Shown: positions 24,876-32,595, counted from the stretch's first letter. The stretch is 64,000 nucleotides of DNA from Oscillospiraceae bacterium (GCA_015065645.1 SVPW01000009.1:1-64000); one strand, 5' to 3'. Numbers and translations: made by a program. Notes: generated by a model not told the origin, from the letters alone.

Positions 24876-26465
24876 GTGTCTTTAAAACAGGAAATTGACC
24901 GTAGACGAACTTTTGCGATAATTTCGCACCCGGACGCCGGTAAAACAACATTAACAGAAAAACTTCTTTTATACGGAGGTGCAATTCAAACTGCAGGTTC
25001 CGTTAAGGGTAAGGCTACCGCAAAGCACGCCGTATCTGACTGGATGGATCTTGAAAAACAGCGTGGTATTTCCATTACATCATCGGTAATGCAGTTTGAG
25101 TATGATGGTTATTGTATTAATATTCTTGATACTCCCGGTCATCAGGACTTTTCTGAGGATACCTATCGTACTTTGATGGCGGCTGATAGCGTTGTAATGG
25201 TTATTGATGCCGCAAAGGGTATTGAGCCTCAAACAAGAAAACTTTTTAAGGTTACGGCAATGCGCCATATTCCGATTTTTACCTTTATTAACAAGCTTGA
25301 CCGTGAGGCACGTGACCCGTTTGAGCTGCTTGATGAGCTTGAAAAGGAATTTGGTATAGGCACCTATCCAATAAATTGGCCAATAGGTTGCGGTGTCAGC
25401 TTCAAGGGTGTTTTTGACCGCAACCGCCGTCAGATAATGGCATTTAATGAAATGCATCGTGGTCAGGAAAAGCTTCACGCTATTGAGTGTGATATTACCG
25501 ATACCGAAAAGCTTACTGAACTTCTGGGACCTTATCAGAGTGATGAGCTTGTTGACCAGATAGAATTGCTTGACGGTGCAAGCTTTGAGTTTGACCTTGA
25601 AAAGGTGCGTAAGGGTGAATTAACGCCTGTTTTCTTTGGCTCAGCTCTTACAAATTTTGGTGTTGAGCCGTTTTTGGAATATTTTTTGCAGATGACCACC
25701 TCACCGCTTCCCCGTGTTACAAGCGGCGGCGATTCCGTTGATACTGATAATGATTTTTCGGCGTTTGTATTTAAAATACAGGCTAATATGAATAAGGCTC
25801 ACCGTGACCGTATGACCTTTATGCGTATATGCTCAGGCAAGTTTGAGCGTGACCGTGAGTATTTGCATGTTCAGGGCGGAAAAACACTTCGTCTTTCACA
25901 GCCTCAGCAGATAATGGCAGATGACCGTCAGATAATAAATGAGGCTTATGCGGGTGATATTATCGGTGTGTTTGACCCCGGTATTTTTTCTATTGGTGAT
26001 ACCGTTTGTGCACCTAAAATGAATGTTGAGTTTGAGGGTATTCCCACCTTTGCTCCTGAGCATTTTGCTATGATAGAGCAGGTTGACTCACTCAAGCGTA
26101 AGCAGTTTGTAAAGGGTGTTGAGCAGATTGCTCAAGAGGGTGCAATACAGATATTCCACGAGCCTAATTCCGGTATGGAAAGGGTTATTGTTGGAGTTGT
26201 AGGTGTGTTGCAGTTTGAAGTGCTTGAGTACCGCCTTAAAAACGAGTATAAGGTAGATGTTCATAGAAATAACCTGCCTTATCAGTATATCCGTTGGATA
26301 AGAAACAAGGATATTGATGTGAAATCACTTAACCTTACCTCCGATACCAAGTGGGTACAGGACTTCAAGAATAATAACATTCTTATCTTTACAAGTGAAT
26401 GGAATATTAATTGGGCACTTGAAAAAAATGAAGGACTTATTTTAGAGGACTTTAATAAGGGATAA
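24876..26465 (+). CDS. prfC: Peptide chain release factor 3
   Basis: This 529-residue translational GTPase has the P-loop SHPDAGKTTLTEK, switch I RGISITSSV, DTPGHQDF, INKLDREARDPFEL and the RF3 features downstream. It releases RF1/RF2 from the ribosome after termination. The GTG at 24876 (SLKQEIDRRRTFAIISHP start) has AGAGGAG 8 bases upstream, which fits better than the in-frame TTG at 24858. It ends at a hairpin terminator. Confidence 0.94.
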   Translation: MSLKQEIDRRRTFAIISHPDAGKTTLTEKLLLYGGAIQTAGSVKGKATAKHAVSDWMDLEKQRGISITSSVMQFEYDGYCINILDTPGHQDFSEDTYRTLMAADSVVMVIDAAKGIEPQTRKLFKVTAMRHIPIFTFINKLDREARDPFELLDELEKEFGIGTYPINWPIGCGVSFKGVFDRNRRQIMAFNEMHRGQEKLHAIECDITDTEKLTELLGPYQSDELVDQIELLDGASFEFDLEKVRKGELTPVFFGSALTNFGVEPFLEYFLQMTTSPLPRVTSGGDSVDTDNDFSAFVFKIQANMNKAHRDRMTFMRICSGKFERDREYLHVQGGKTLRLSQPQQIMADDRQIINEAYAGDIIGVFDPGIFSIGDTVCAPKMNVEFEGIPTFAPEHFAMIEQVDSLKRKQFVKGVEQIAQEGAIQIFHEPNSGMERVIVGVVGVLQFEVLEYRLKNEYKVDVHRNNLPYQYIRWIRNKDIDVKSLNLTSDTKWVQDFKNNNILIFTSEWNINWALEKNEGLILEDFNKG

Positions 26466-26469
26466 ACTA

Positions 26470-26514
26470 AAAAGCACTGACTTGCATTTTAAAACTGTAA
26501 GTCGGTGCTTTTTA
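26470..26514 (+). terminator. Terminator after prfC
   Basis: A long stem (AAAGCACTGACTTGCA with TGTAAGTCGGTGCTTT, including GU pairs) and an A-rich loop are followed by T residues. Confidence 0.8.
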
Positions 26515-26546
26515 TGCTTGGACTAATTTAATGTATTATATTAAAA

Positions 26547-27002
26547 TCAATACTTGTTATAAATGTTAATTATATTTTTTCCTGTGCGAACTGAATATTC
26601 AAACGCTTTGTAAGCCCCACCGTAATTATGCTGTATATTAAACACGACAATATCGCTATTATCTATCATCCATTTATTTCGTTCGTATATAGCCGATTTT
26701 GGGTGTATAAAGGCAAGTGATTCAGGAATTATAATATCATCATATTGTGAGGTATAGTATTCTTTGTTCTTGTTTAATTCTGAGGAGAAATATGGTTTAA
26801 TAAGAAATAATTTAATATGTGGATACTTTTGTTTTAGTTTTTTTACTGAAGAGGTAAAACAGCTATCAAAAATACCCATGCCGCCTGTAATAAATATATT
26901 GATTTTTTTTGTAAGTATTAAGCTTTCAAGTGTTGAATTTAGTATATTCATATCCGGTTGTATATCACGATGTCCAAACGAACTGCATACATAGTTTTTC
27001 AT
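26547..27002 (-). CDS. SLOG/DUF1273-like protein (second copy)
   Basis: This 151-residue paralogue of the protein at 1875-2342 has the N-terminal CSSFGHRDIQPD, the ITGGMGIFD glycine turn, KLKQKYPHIKLFLIKPYF, SAIYERNKWMIDNSDIVVF and a closing YKAFEYSVRTGKNII. The order and spacing of these blocks are the same in both copies, including the KYPHIK string. The glycine-rich turn is better preserved here. A nucleotide or nucleotide-derivative ligand is the family expectation. It is divergent from an XRE gene, with a promoter carrying two identical operator palindromes. Confidence 0.65.
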   Translation of the reverse strand: MKNYVCSSFGHRDIQPDMNILNSTLESLILTKKINIFITGGMGIFDSCFTSSVKKLKQKYPHIKLFLIKPYFSSELNKNKEYYTSQYDDIIIPESLAFIHPKSAIYERNKWMIDNSDIVVFNIQHNYGGAYKAFEYSVRTGKNIINIYNKY

Positions 27003-27024
27003 TTATAAAACTCCACATCTAAAA

Positions 27025-27077
27025 AGTTTTTGATTGTAAAACTATAATATTATACAGTTTTCGATTACAAAACTCAA
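27025..27077 (-). promoter_or_regulatory. SLOG-2 promoter with two identical operator palindromes
   Basis: On the minus strand TTGAGT (27077-27072), a 17-bp spacer and TATAAT (27054-27049) form a good promoter for the SLOG gene. AGTTTT-N7-AAAACT occurs twice: 27056-27074 inside the promoter spacer and 27025-27043 over the expected start of transcription, with centres 31 bp apart. Both N7 cores begin with a pyrimidine and GATT. This is the classic layout of repressor sites, most likely for the XRE protein next door. Confidence 0.6.
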
Positions 27078-27124
27078 GTGTTGTAGAATATTTACCGAAA
27101 GAAAACTTACGGTAGGTGAATTTG

Positions 27125-27487
27125 ATGTTCGATTTTGGGCTTAGAATAAGAAAACTTCGTGAACAACATAAATTATCTCAGGAACAGCTTGGTGAAAAAG
27201 TAGAAAGAAGTAAATCGGTTATAAGCAATTATGAAAATAATATAAAAATACCTCCACTTGAGATTTTGGTTAATTTAGCCGTTATCTTCAATGTATCTTT
27301 AGATTACTTGGTTGGCATAGATAAAAATGAAATGATTTCGATCGAAGGTCTCACCGATAATCAAAAAAAGATATTGCAAACAGTTGTATTTGAATTTAAA
27401 GATAAAGGAAGATATCGTGAAGGTCTTACAGAAAGGCAACAGGAGATATTAAACGGTTTAATTAAGGAGTTTTCAAAGAAAAAATAA
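27125..27487 (+). CDS. XRE-family transcriptional regulator
   Basis: This 120-residue protein has an N-terminal helix-turn-helix with FGLRIRKLREQHKLSQEQLG, KVERSKSVISNYEN and LVNLAVIFNVSLDYLVG. A C-terminal part contains the repeated phrases LTDNQKKILQTVVFEF and LTERQQEILNGLIKEF, which look like an internal duplication of an amphipathic helix pair. The ATG at 27125 has AGGTG 7 bases upstream. It is divergent from the second SLOG gene and probably binds the two palindromes between them. Confidence 0.82.
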   Translation: MFDFGLRIRKLREQHKLSQEQLGEKVERSKSVISNYENNIKIPPLEILVNLAVIFNVSLDYLVGIDKNEMISIEGLTDNQKKILQTVVFEFKDKGRYREGLTERQQEILNGLIKEFSKKK

Positions 27488-27515
27488 AATTTTTAAAAAA
27501 TCCTTAAAAAACATT

Positions 27516-27548
27516 TCGCAGTCCTTATTTTGGGACTGCGATTTTTAT
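27516..27548 (+). terminator. Terminator after the second XRE gene
   Basis: TCGCAGTCC pairs with GGACTGCGA across an 8-base loop and is followed by TTTTTAT. Confidence 0.8.
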
Positions 27549-27571
27549 AAAATAAAAAATGTAAAAAGTAC

Positions 27572-27600
27572 TTGACAAATGATTGAGTACACGCTATAAT
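27572..27600 (+). promoter_or_regulatory. Strong SigA-type promoter
   Basis: TTGACA (27572-27577), a 17-bp spacer and TATAAT (27595-27600) are full consensus. It drives the two small membrane-protein genes that follow. Confidence 0.8.
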
Positions 27601-27638
27601 ATAATTGTAACGAACAAATGTTCGGTGGAGGAAAAGCT

Positions 27639-27836
27639 ATGAGTTTTGGAATGTTTATTACTACAGTATTAGAAATTGCGGCAGTTGTATTTGTTTTGTG
27701 GGCAGTATTTCATGAGGATCGTTTTGCGGCTTTTGAAAAGCGTATATTTGCCCGTATTCGTCGCAGCAGATTAAAGGTTGTACGTGGTGGTCGCACCAAT
27801 TCAAACAAAATGGTTGGTAATCGTAAAGTTTTTTAA
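27639..27836 (+). CDS. Small single-pass membrane protein
   Basis: This 65-residue protein has one hydrophobic segment (about 4-23, MFITTVLEIAAVVFVLWAVF), then a strongly basic tail with RIFARIRRSRLKVVRGG. No family recognised. The ATG at 27639 has GGAGG seven bases upstream, so it is a real gene with a full-consensus promoter. The positive-inside rule puts the tail in the cytoplasm. It is followed by another tiny membrane protein. Confidence 0.7.
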   Translation: MSFGMFITTVLEIAAVVFVLWAVFHEDRFAAFEKRIFARIRRSRLKVVRGGRTNSNKMVGNRKVF

Positions 27837-27893
27837 TTGCACATAAAAACCTCTTTTTCAGGTTATGCTATTTATGAAAGGGAGGGATTGTGT

Positions 27894-28073
27894 ATGCAAA
27901 AAAGTTCCAAAAATTTTGTTAAAGGCCTTGGTGCCGGAATGATTGCAGGTGCCACTGTAATTACTGTCGGCAAAATGATTTTGAAGGACCGTCAGAATAT
28001 GACAAAGGGTTCCACAAAAATGGTTAAGGCTGTGGGGGAATTTGTTGACGGTGTTCAAACCCTTTTTAAATAA
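27894..28073 (+). CDS. Small glycine-rich membrane protein
   Basis: This 59-residue protein has a basic head (QKSSKNFVKG) and a glycine/alanine membrane helix LGAGMIAGATVITVGKMIL, then an amphipathic stretch. Its shape is like that of YtxH-type small stress proteins, but the resemblance is only general. The ATG at 27894 follows GGGAGGG. It is co-transcribed with the preceding small gene and followed by a terminator. Confidence 0.65.
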   Translation: MQKSSKNFVKGLGAGMIAGATVITVGKMILKDRQNMTKGSTKMVKAVGEFVDGVQTLFK

Positions 28074-28088
28074 TGGATTGTTTTAAGC

Positions 28089-28125
28089 TTTTCCCGGCGG
28101 TATTGCTCTGTCGGGAAAATTTTTA
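28089..28125 (+). terminator. Terminator
   Basis: TTTTCCCG pairs with CGGGAAAA and is followed by TTTTT. It ends the small membrane-protein operon. Confidence 0.75.
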
Positions 28126-28145
28126 CATAGCTTGGAGTTTGGTTT

Positions 28146-28562
28146 ATGATATTAGTAGTTTGTATTGATGATAATGGCGGTATGATGTTTAATCATCGCC
28201 GTCAAAGCAGGGATAGGGCTGTTATTGATGATATTTTGAATAATGTTTCAAAATGTGTTAAAATATGTGAGTATTCCAAACCGCTTTTTGAAAATAGCGG
28301 CGGTGAGTATATTGTGGCGGAAAACTTTTTGGAAACTGCTGTTTTTGGGGATTGCTGTTTTGTTGAAAATTGCGGTATTGCCGATTACATAGATAAAGCT
28401 TCAAAATTAGTGGTTTATAAATGGAATAGGCGTTATCCCTCTGATTTTTCGCTTGATGTTGTGTTGTTCGATGATAGGTTAAAGCTTTGTGGAAGAACTG
28501 AGTTTAAGGGTAACTCTCACGAAAAGATAACTAAGGAGGTATATGAAATATGCGAAGAATAA
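28146..28562 (+). CDS. Uncharacterised protein upstream of the nuclease
   Basis: This 138-residue soluble protein begins MILVVCIDDNGGMMFNHRRQ and has SRDRAVIDDIL, a central YIVAENFLETAVFGDCCF and YPSDFSLDVVLFD near the end. Proteins with this opening are common in gut Clostridia and are sometimes labelled ribonuclease Z-like, but no metallo-beta-lactamase histidine motif is present, so I do not accept that label. It overlaps the secreted nuclease gene by 13 bases, so the two are translationally coupled and probably related in function. Confidence 0.6.
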   Translation: MILVVCIDDNGGMMFNHRRQSRDRAVIDDILNNVSKCVKICEYSKPLFENSGGEYIVAENFLETAVFGDCCFVENCGIADYIDKASKLVVYKWNRRYPSDFSLDVVLFDDRLKLCGRTEFKGNSHEKITKEVYEICEE

Positions 28563-29449
28563 AACTGCTTTTAAGCGTTATTTTAATTATTTCATTATTG
28601 CTCTGCGGTTGTGCAGATGAAAAGCCACAAGGCGGTAAAGCTGATTCAGATATAGTAACTCAAGAAAATATTTTAACGCTTGATAATATTCCGGATTACG
28701 ATAATTCACCTTATGTTATATTATATGATAATGAGCCACAGTTTAAAAGTAATGAGCTAACCGTAGAATCTTTTGAAGATTATAGCCCGCTTGATAGTCT
28801 TGGCCGTTGCGGTGTAGTAATGGCGTGTATCGGTAGGGATATTATGCCCACTGAGGAGCGTGGCAATATAGGCTCTGTAAAACCCAGCGGTTGGGTTATG
28901 GCAAAGTATGATTTTGTTGATGGAAAATATCTTTATAATCGTTGTCATTTAATAGGTTTCCAGCTTACAGGTGAAAATGCCAATGAGTGTAATCTGATTA
29001 CAGGCACAAGGTATTTGAATGTTGATGGTATGCTTCCTTTTGAAAATATGATTGCTGACTATGTTGAGGAAACGGGAAATCATGTGCTTTACCGTGTAAC
29101 ACCTGTGTTTGAGGGTGAAAACCTCGTTGCAAGCGGTGTTCAAATGGAGGCATATTCCGTTGAGGATAAGGGAGAAAGCATTTGCTTTAATGTTTATGCG
29201 TATAATGTTCAGCCGGGTGTTGAAATAAATTATCTTACGGGAGAAAGTAAGGCAAACGGTAATGCGGGAAATATAAGCGATTCTGCTGTTGGTCAAAAGT
29301 ATATAGTAAACACTAATTCCAATAAATTCCATTATCCTGAATGTGGTTCGATTAAGGATATAAGTGAACAAAACCGCAAGGAATACACAGGAAATCGTGA
29401 AACACTTTTAAGTAACGGCTATTCCCCCTGCGGAAACTGCAAGCCGTAA
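28550..29449 (+). CDS. Secreted DNA/RNA non-specific endonuclease, lipoprotein
   Basis: This 299-residue protein has a lipoprotein signal (hydrophobic 6-18, then LLCGC with lipidation at Cys21). Its nuclease domain has NRCHLIGFQLTGENAN (the histidine replaces DRGH of the NucA family), NLITGTRYLN (the metal-binding Asn) and GMLPFEN. A C-terminal module HYPECGS...SPCGNCKP (about 262-299) looks like a small metal-binding knuckle also found on secreted nucleases. It probably degrades external DNA or RNA at the cell surface. It ends at a hairpin terminator. Confidence 0.85.
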   Translation: MRRIKLLLSVILIISLLLCGCADEKPQGGKADSDIVTQENILTLDNIPDYDNSPYVILYDNEPQFKSNELTVESFEDYSPLDSLGRCGVVMACIGRDIMPTEERGNIGSVKPSGWVMAKYDFVDGKYLYNRCHLIGFQLTGENANECNLITGTRYLNVDGMLPFENMIADYVEETGNHVLYRVTPVFEGENLVASGVQMEAYSVEDKGESICFNVYAYNVQPGVEINYLTGESKANGNAGNISDSAVGQKYIVNTNSNKFHYPECGSIKDISEQNRKEYTGNRETLLSNGYSPCGNCKP

Positions 29450-29454
29450 ATAAA

Positions 29455-29490
29455 AAAGAGGGACAGAAAAAGTGTGTTCTGTCCCTCTTT
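29455..29490 (+). terminator. Bidirectional terminator
   Basis: A 12-bp stem (AAAGAGGGACAG / CTGTCCCTCTTT) stands between the convergent nuclease and thioesterase genes. Confidence 0.88.
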
Positions 29491-29498
29491 GGTAAAAT

Positions 29499-29900
29499 TT
29501 ATCTTTTTAAATGTGAGCCTGTCATTGTAATACCGGCAATAAGCGTACCCTTATTATCGGTAATTTCAATTTCATAAAAAACGGTGCTTCTGCCATCCTT
29601 TATAAGCCTGCTTTCGCCGTAGAGAATATCACCTTTAACGGGGTTGTAATAACAAATATTTCCCACAGTTGAAACGGTGAAAACATCTTTTTTAAAATTG
29701 GTTGCAACGGCAAAAACAAAATCGGCAAGAGTGAACATAACTCCGCCCATAGTGTGTCCCATTGCATTTTTGTGGCGGTTATCAAGCTTTAGACTGCATT
29801 TGGCGTAACCATCAGCCACAGCATCAATTTGTATTCCCGTAGCTTCGGTGGCATATAAGTCTTTTGAGAAAAATTTCCGTGCTGATTCAAGGTCTGTCAT
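29499..29900 (-). CDS. PaaI-type hotdog thioesterase
   Basis: This 133-residue hotdog-fold protein has the signature GHTMGGVMFTLADFVFAVATN, in which Gly-Gly-Val-Met-Phe-Thr-Leu-Ala-Asp gives the catalytic acid, and CYYNPVKGDILYGE. Members hydrolyse acyl-CoA thioesters such as phenylacetyl-CoA derivatives. The substrate is unknown here. It is a separate transcription unit between the nuclease and the FAD oxidoreductase. Confidence 0.85.
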   Translation of the reverse strand: MTDLESARKFFSKDLYATEATGIQIDAVADGYAKCSLKLDNRHKNAMGHTMGGVMFTLADFVFAVATNFKKDVFTVSTVGNICYYNPVKGDILYGESRLIKDGRSTVFYEIEITDNKGTLIAGITMTGSHLKR

Positions 29901-29954
29901 ATAAATCCCTCCGATGATATTTTTACCTTAAATTTAAACTTCATTAAAAATTAT

Positions 29955-31154
29955 TTATAAATCTTTTTCGTGCAGTACAACACCCTGTTCGCAAAGCTTT
30001 TTTTGCAAAAGCTTAACATCAAGTGTTGTGAAATCATCGGTCATAGAAGCGGCAGTACCTGCGGCTTCGCCTGTTACTGCACAGCATGGGATAACACGCA
30101 TTATATCCCACATACTTTCGGTAACTGAGGTGCATCTGCCTGCAGTGATGAGATTTTTGATTTTGCTGCTGTAAAGCGTTCTGAAAGGAACCTCATAAAC
30201 AGGACCTCGTTTTCTCCAATCGGATACCATTCCTATTGAATCTTCAAAATATGTATGCTCTTGCTTATCACTCAAATTATATTCGCCTATTATTTTACGG
30301 GTCATTCTTACCTGTGGTGTGGTGGCAATCGTTACAGGCCAGCATACACCGTTTTCTTTCTTTTTGCATACATCCTTTAAAATTTGTGCATGAGAAAGTA
30401 TTGTAACCTTTGAAAGCTCTTTTGCGTCAATCCCCGTAAAACGGAGATCGTTTAACAGTGTAACATTATTTTGTCCGTTTTTCTGATCTTCGGGAATATC
30501 GCAAGCGCCCATGGTATTAAGCTTGTATACATTTTCTTCAACCGAATAATACCAAGCGGCAAGTATATTTCCCTGTTTAAAGGTATCGGTAGGAGCGCCT
30601 GCAAAATGTGCAATATCACAGTCTCCCGTGGCATCAACAACGCTTTTAACAGCTATTGCCTGACGGCCTGTTTTATTTTCTATAATTATATGCTTTATTT
30701 TTCCGTTTTGGGTTTCAGCTCCCACTGCATAGCTTCCGTAAAGGATTTCAACTCCTTCCTTTTCCAAAAGCTGTTCGGCAAGAATTGCAAAAAGCTGTGG
30801 GTTATAACGAACCTCAAACCGTTTATGTTTTTCTGTTCTGAGTTTGGGGTCATTGCTGTCAAGCCAGTTTTTTGGATAACCCGATTCAGCACCTAATGAG
30901 ATTGAAAGCCTAAAAAGCTCCTCTGCAATTGAGAATGAAACCTGATGCCCCATACCATCACAGAGAGGTAGATATATTGTAACAATACCTGCGGTTCCTA
31001 AACCGCCAAGCATATACTGTTTTTCAAGTAAAATTACCCTTTTGCCGTTTCGTGCTGCTGCAAGAGCTGCCGAAATACCACCAAAACCGCCACCTGCTAC
31101 CAAAACATCACATTCTTCTGTAACGGGTGTTTTAAGCTGTTCATAAACCGACAT
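29955..31154 (-). CDS. FAD-dependent oxidoreductase (FAD_oxidored family)
   Basis: This 399-residue protein has an N-terminal dinucleotide fold DVLVAGGGFGGISAALAAARNG. It also has LLEKQYMLGGLGTAGIV, DATGDCDIAHFAG and a C-terminal VITAGRC-like stretch (ITAGRCTSVTESMWDIMRV). This set is typical of the FAD_oxidored family, often annotated in Firmicutes as FAD-dependent oxidoreductase of unknown substrate. The ATG at 31154 has GGAGG upstream. An upstream in-frame ATG at 31217 has none. The gene starts about 90 bp from the divergent retron promoter. Confidence 0.8.
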   Translation of the reverse strand: MSVYEQLKTPVTEECDVLVAGGGFGGISAALAAARNGKRVILLEKQYMLGGLGTAGIVTIYLPLCDGMGHQVSFSIAEELFRLSISLGAESGYPKNWLDSNDPKLRTEKHKRFEVRYNPQLFAILAEQLLEKEGVEILYGSYAVGAETQNGKIKHIIIENKTGRQAIAVKSVVDATGDCDIAHFAGAPTDTFKQGNILAAWYYSVEENVYKLNTMGACDIPEDQKNGQNNVTLLNDLRFTGIDAKELSKVTILSHAQILKDVCKKKENGVCWPVTIATTPQVRMTRKIIGEYNLSDKQEHTYFEDSIGMVSDWRKRGPVYEVPFRTLYSSKIKNLITAGRCTSVTESMWDIMRVIPCCAVTGEAAGTAASMTDDFTTLDVKLLQKKLCEQGVVLHEKDL

Positions 31155-31241
31155 TTTATATTTTCCTCCGCCTCTTTTAGTTGAATTAATGATAACATTA
31201 AAAGCGGCGTGTGTCAATTAAGATATTACTTAAAAAAATAG

Positions 31242-31270
31242 TTGAAAATAATATATATGGGTGTTATAAT
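31242..31270 (+). promoter_or_regulatory. Promoter of the retron RNA
   Basis: TTGAAA (31242-31247), a 17-bp spacer and TATAAT (31265-31270) place the transcript start near 31277, a few bases before the a1 repeat at 31284. This is the expected geometry for a retron non-coding RNA. Confidence 0.75.
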
Positions 31271-31283
31271 TTAATCAAAGAAA

Positions 31284-31484
31284 CTCACTTTTCACGGTAG
31301 TGTACATCTTGTTTACAAGAGGGAACGGCGAGTCGCCGTTTCGTTAGTTTTCTTGGGATAGCCATTTTGTTTAAAAAACAAAATGGCATTCTCCGCACAT
31401 CGCTTCATCGACATTCAAATCACTTCGTGATTATCTACTGTCGACTTTAGCTATGTTCGGGGATTTTGTACCGTGAAAAGTGAG
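31284..31484 (+). ncRNA. Retron msr-msd non-coding RNA
   Basis: The ends are perfect 16-bp complements: a1 CTCACTTTTCACGGTA (31284-31299) and a2 (31469-31484). Between them lie the msr-like hairpins TCTTG/CAAGA (31307-31320) and AACGGCG/CGCCGTT (31324-31340). A 12-bp stem with a 3-base loop follows at 31361-31387, and a branched region has AATCAC/GTGATT (31418-31432) inside TCGACA/TGTCGA (31408-31444). Guanosines at 31300 or 31302, just after a1, could be the branching G. In retrons the RT copies the msd part to make RNA-linked DNA. The RT gene starts 27 bases after a2, as usual. The msr/msd boundary is inferred. Confidence 0.85.
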
Positions 31485-31511
31485 GATTTTTTACTCTTTA
31501 GGAGGGATTTT

Positions 31512-32573
31512 ATGCTAATAAAGGGACAAAGCGTTACTTTTCATGCTGATGATATGCATTTTGTGAAAAAATTTGGCATAATGGAAGCAACTAATATGGT
31601 GTTAGACTTTGCAAGCACTTCAAATTTGCCCTTTGTTTATGATACATATCAGTTGGCATCACTTTTGCAGTTGCGTCGTAGCAGTATGTTTAAAATAGTC
31701 AGAAAATGTAATTCCTATTATCGTGATGTAGAATTAAAGAAAAATAATGGTAAGGTGCGTTATATTTCTGCTCCGCTTGATATTCTTAAATGGACACAAA
31801 AGTGCATACTTACAAATATTTTAGAAAAATATCCTGTTTCAAAATTTGCTACTGCCTATCGTAAGGGATTAAAGCTTGTTGATAATGCAAAGGTTCATAC
31901 TTCAAAGAAATATATCTTAAAAATGGATCTTAAAGATTTTTTCCCAAGTATCGGTTTTGAACAGGTTTACAGCTGTGTTTTTAATACACGCCATTTTCCC
32001 AAGCAGATAGGTGTTATTCTCACATCATTTTGCTGCAGAAACGGTGTTTTGCCTCAGGGTGCACCAACTTCTCCCGCAATTTCAAATATTGTAATGCGTA
32101 ATTTTGATGATATTTTCGGTGCTTGGTGTGAAAAACAGGGCTTTTCATATACACGATACTGCGATGATATAACCGTTTCGGGTAATAAATCGCTTTATGT
32201 TGCTTTTGTAAAGGCAAAGGCAATGCTTGAAAAAATGGGATATGAAATTAATACTAAGAAAACCCACTTTTTAACAAATGCCTCCTGCCAAACTGTTACA
32301 GGACTTACCGTAAATGAAAGGGCAAGAATTCCTTCGGATTACCGCCGTAATTTGCGTCAGGAAATATATTATGCCCAAAAGTTTGGTGTAAAGGATGCGG
32401 TAATGCGTGCAAACCGTGAGGAGTATATTGTTGACGGTAAGGTTGATGAGCATAGATATATTTCTCATCTTGAGGGTAAGGTGCAGTATATACTGCAGAT
32501 AGAGCCTGAAAATGAATACTTTAAAAAAGCGTTAAAAACGGTGCAAAATTTAAGGCCTTTGGGCAATTTTTAG
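31512..32573 (+). CDS. Retron reverse transcriptase
   Basis: This 353-residue RT has the retron-specific NAKVH (NAxxH, residues 125-129) and VTG (262-264) motifs. It also has the catalytic MDLKDFFPS (Asp139), PQGAPTSP (181-188) and YCDD (216-219), where the usual YADD alanine is cysteine. It primes DNA synthesis from the 2'-OH of a guanosine in the RNA just upstream. The ATG at 31512 has GGAGGG six bases before it. An in-frame GTG at 31473 lies inside a2 and is unlikely. The first 40 residues (FHADDMHFVKKFG region) precede the usual RT start and match nothing I know. No toxin or nuclease effector follows. The next gene is scfA with its own promoter. Confidence 0.93.
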   Translation: MLIKGQSVTFHADDMHFVKKFGIMEATNMVLDFASTSNLPFVYDTYQLASLLQLRRSSMFKIVRKCNSYYRDVELKKNNGKVRYISAPLDILKWTQKCILTNILEKYPVSKFATAYRKGLKLVDNAKVHTSKKYILKMDLKDFFPSIGFEQVYSCVFNTRHFPKQIGVILTSFCCRNGVLPQGAPTSPAISNIVMRNFDDIFGAWCEKQGFSYTRYCDDITVSGNKSLYVAFVKAKAMLEKMGYEINTKKTHFLTNASCQTVTGLTVNERARIPSDYRRNLRQEIYYAQKFGVKDAVMRANREEYIVDGKVDEHRYISHLEGKVQYILQIEPENEYFKKALKTVQNLRPLGNF

Positions 32574-32595
32574 CTAAAAATTAAGATAGTATTGA

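Noticed and set aside
28146-28562. Ribonuclease Z annotation
   Set aside because: The HxHxDH metal motif of the beta-lactamase fold is missing and the protein is too short.
29335-29446. Ada-type DNA repair domain at the end of the nuclease
   Set aside because: The HYPEC...CGNC pattern is a short knuckle often found on secreted nucleases; there is no methyltransferase region.
31512-32573. Reverse transcriptase as a group II intron maturase or a diversity-generating retroelement
   Set aside because: There is no maturase domain, no template/variable repeat pair and no accessory variability gene, while the retron motifs NAxxH and VTG and the a1/a2 repeats are all present.
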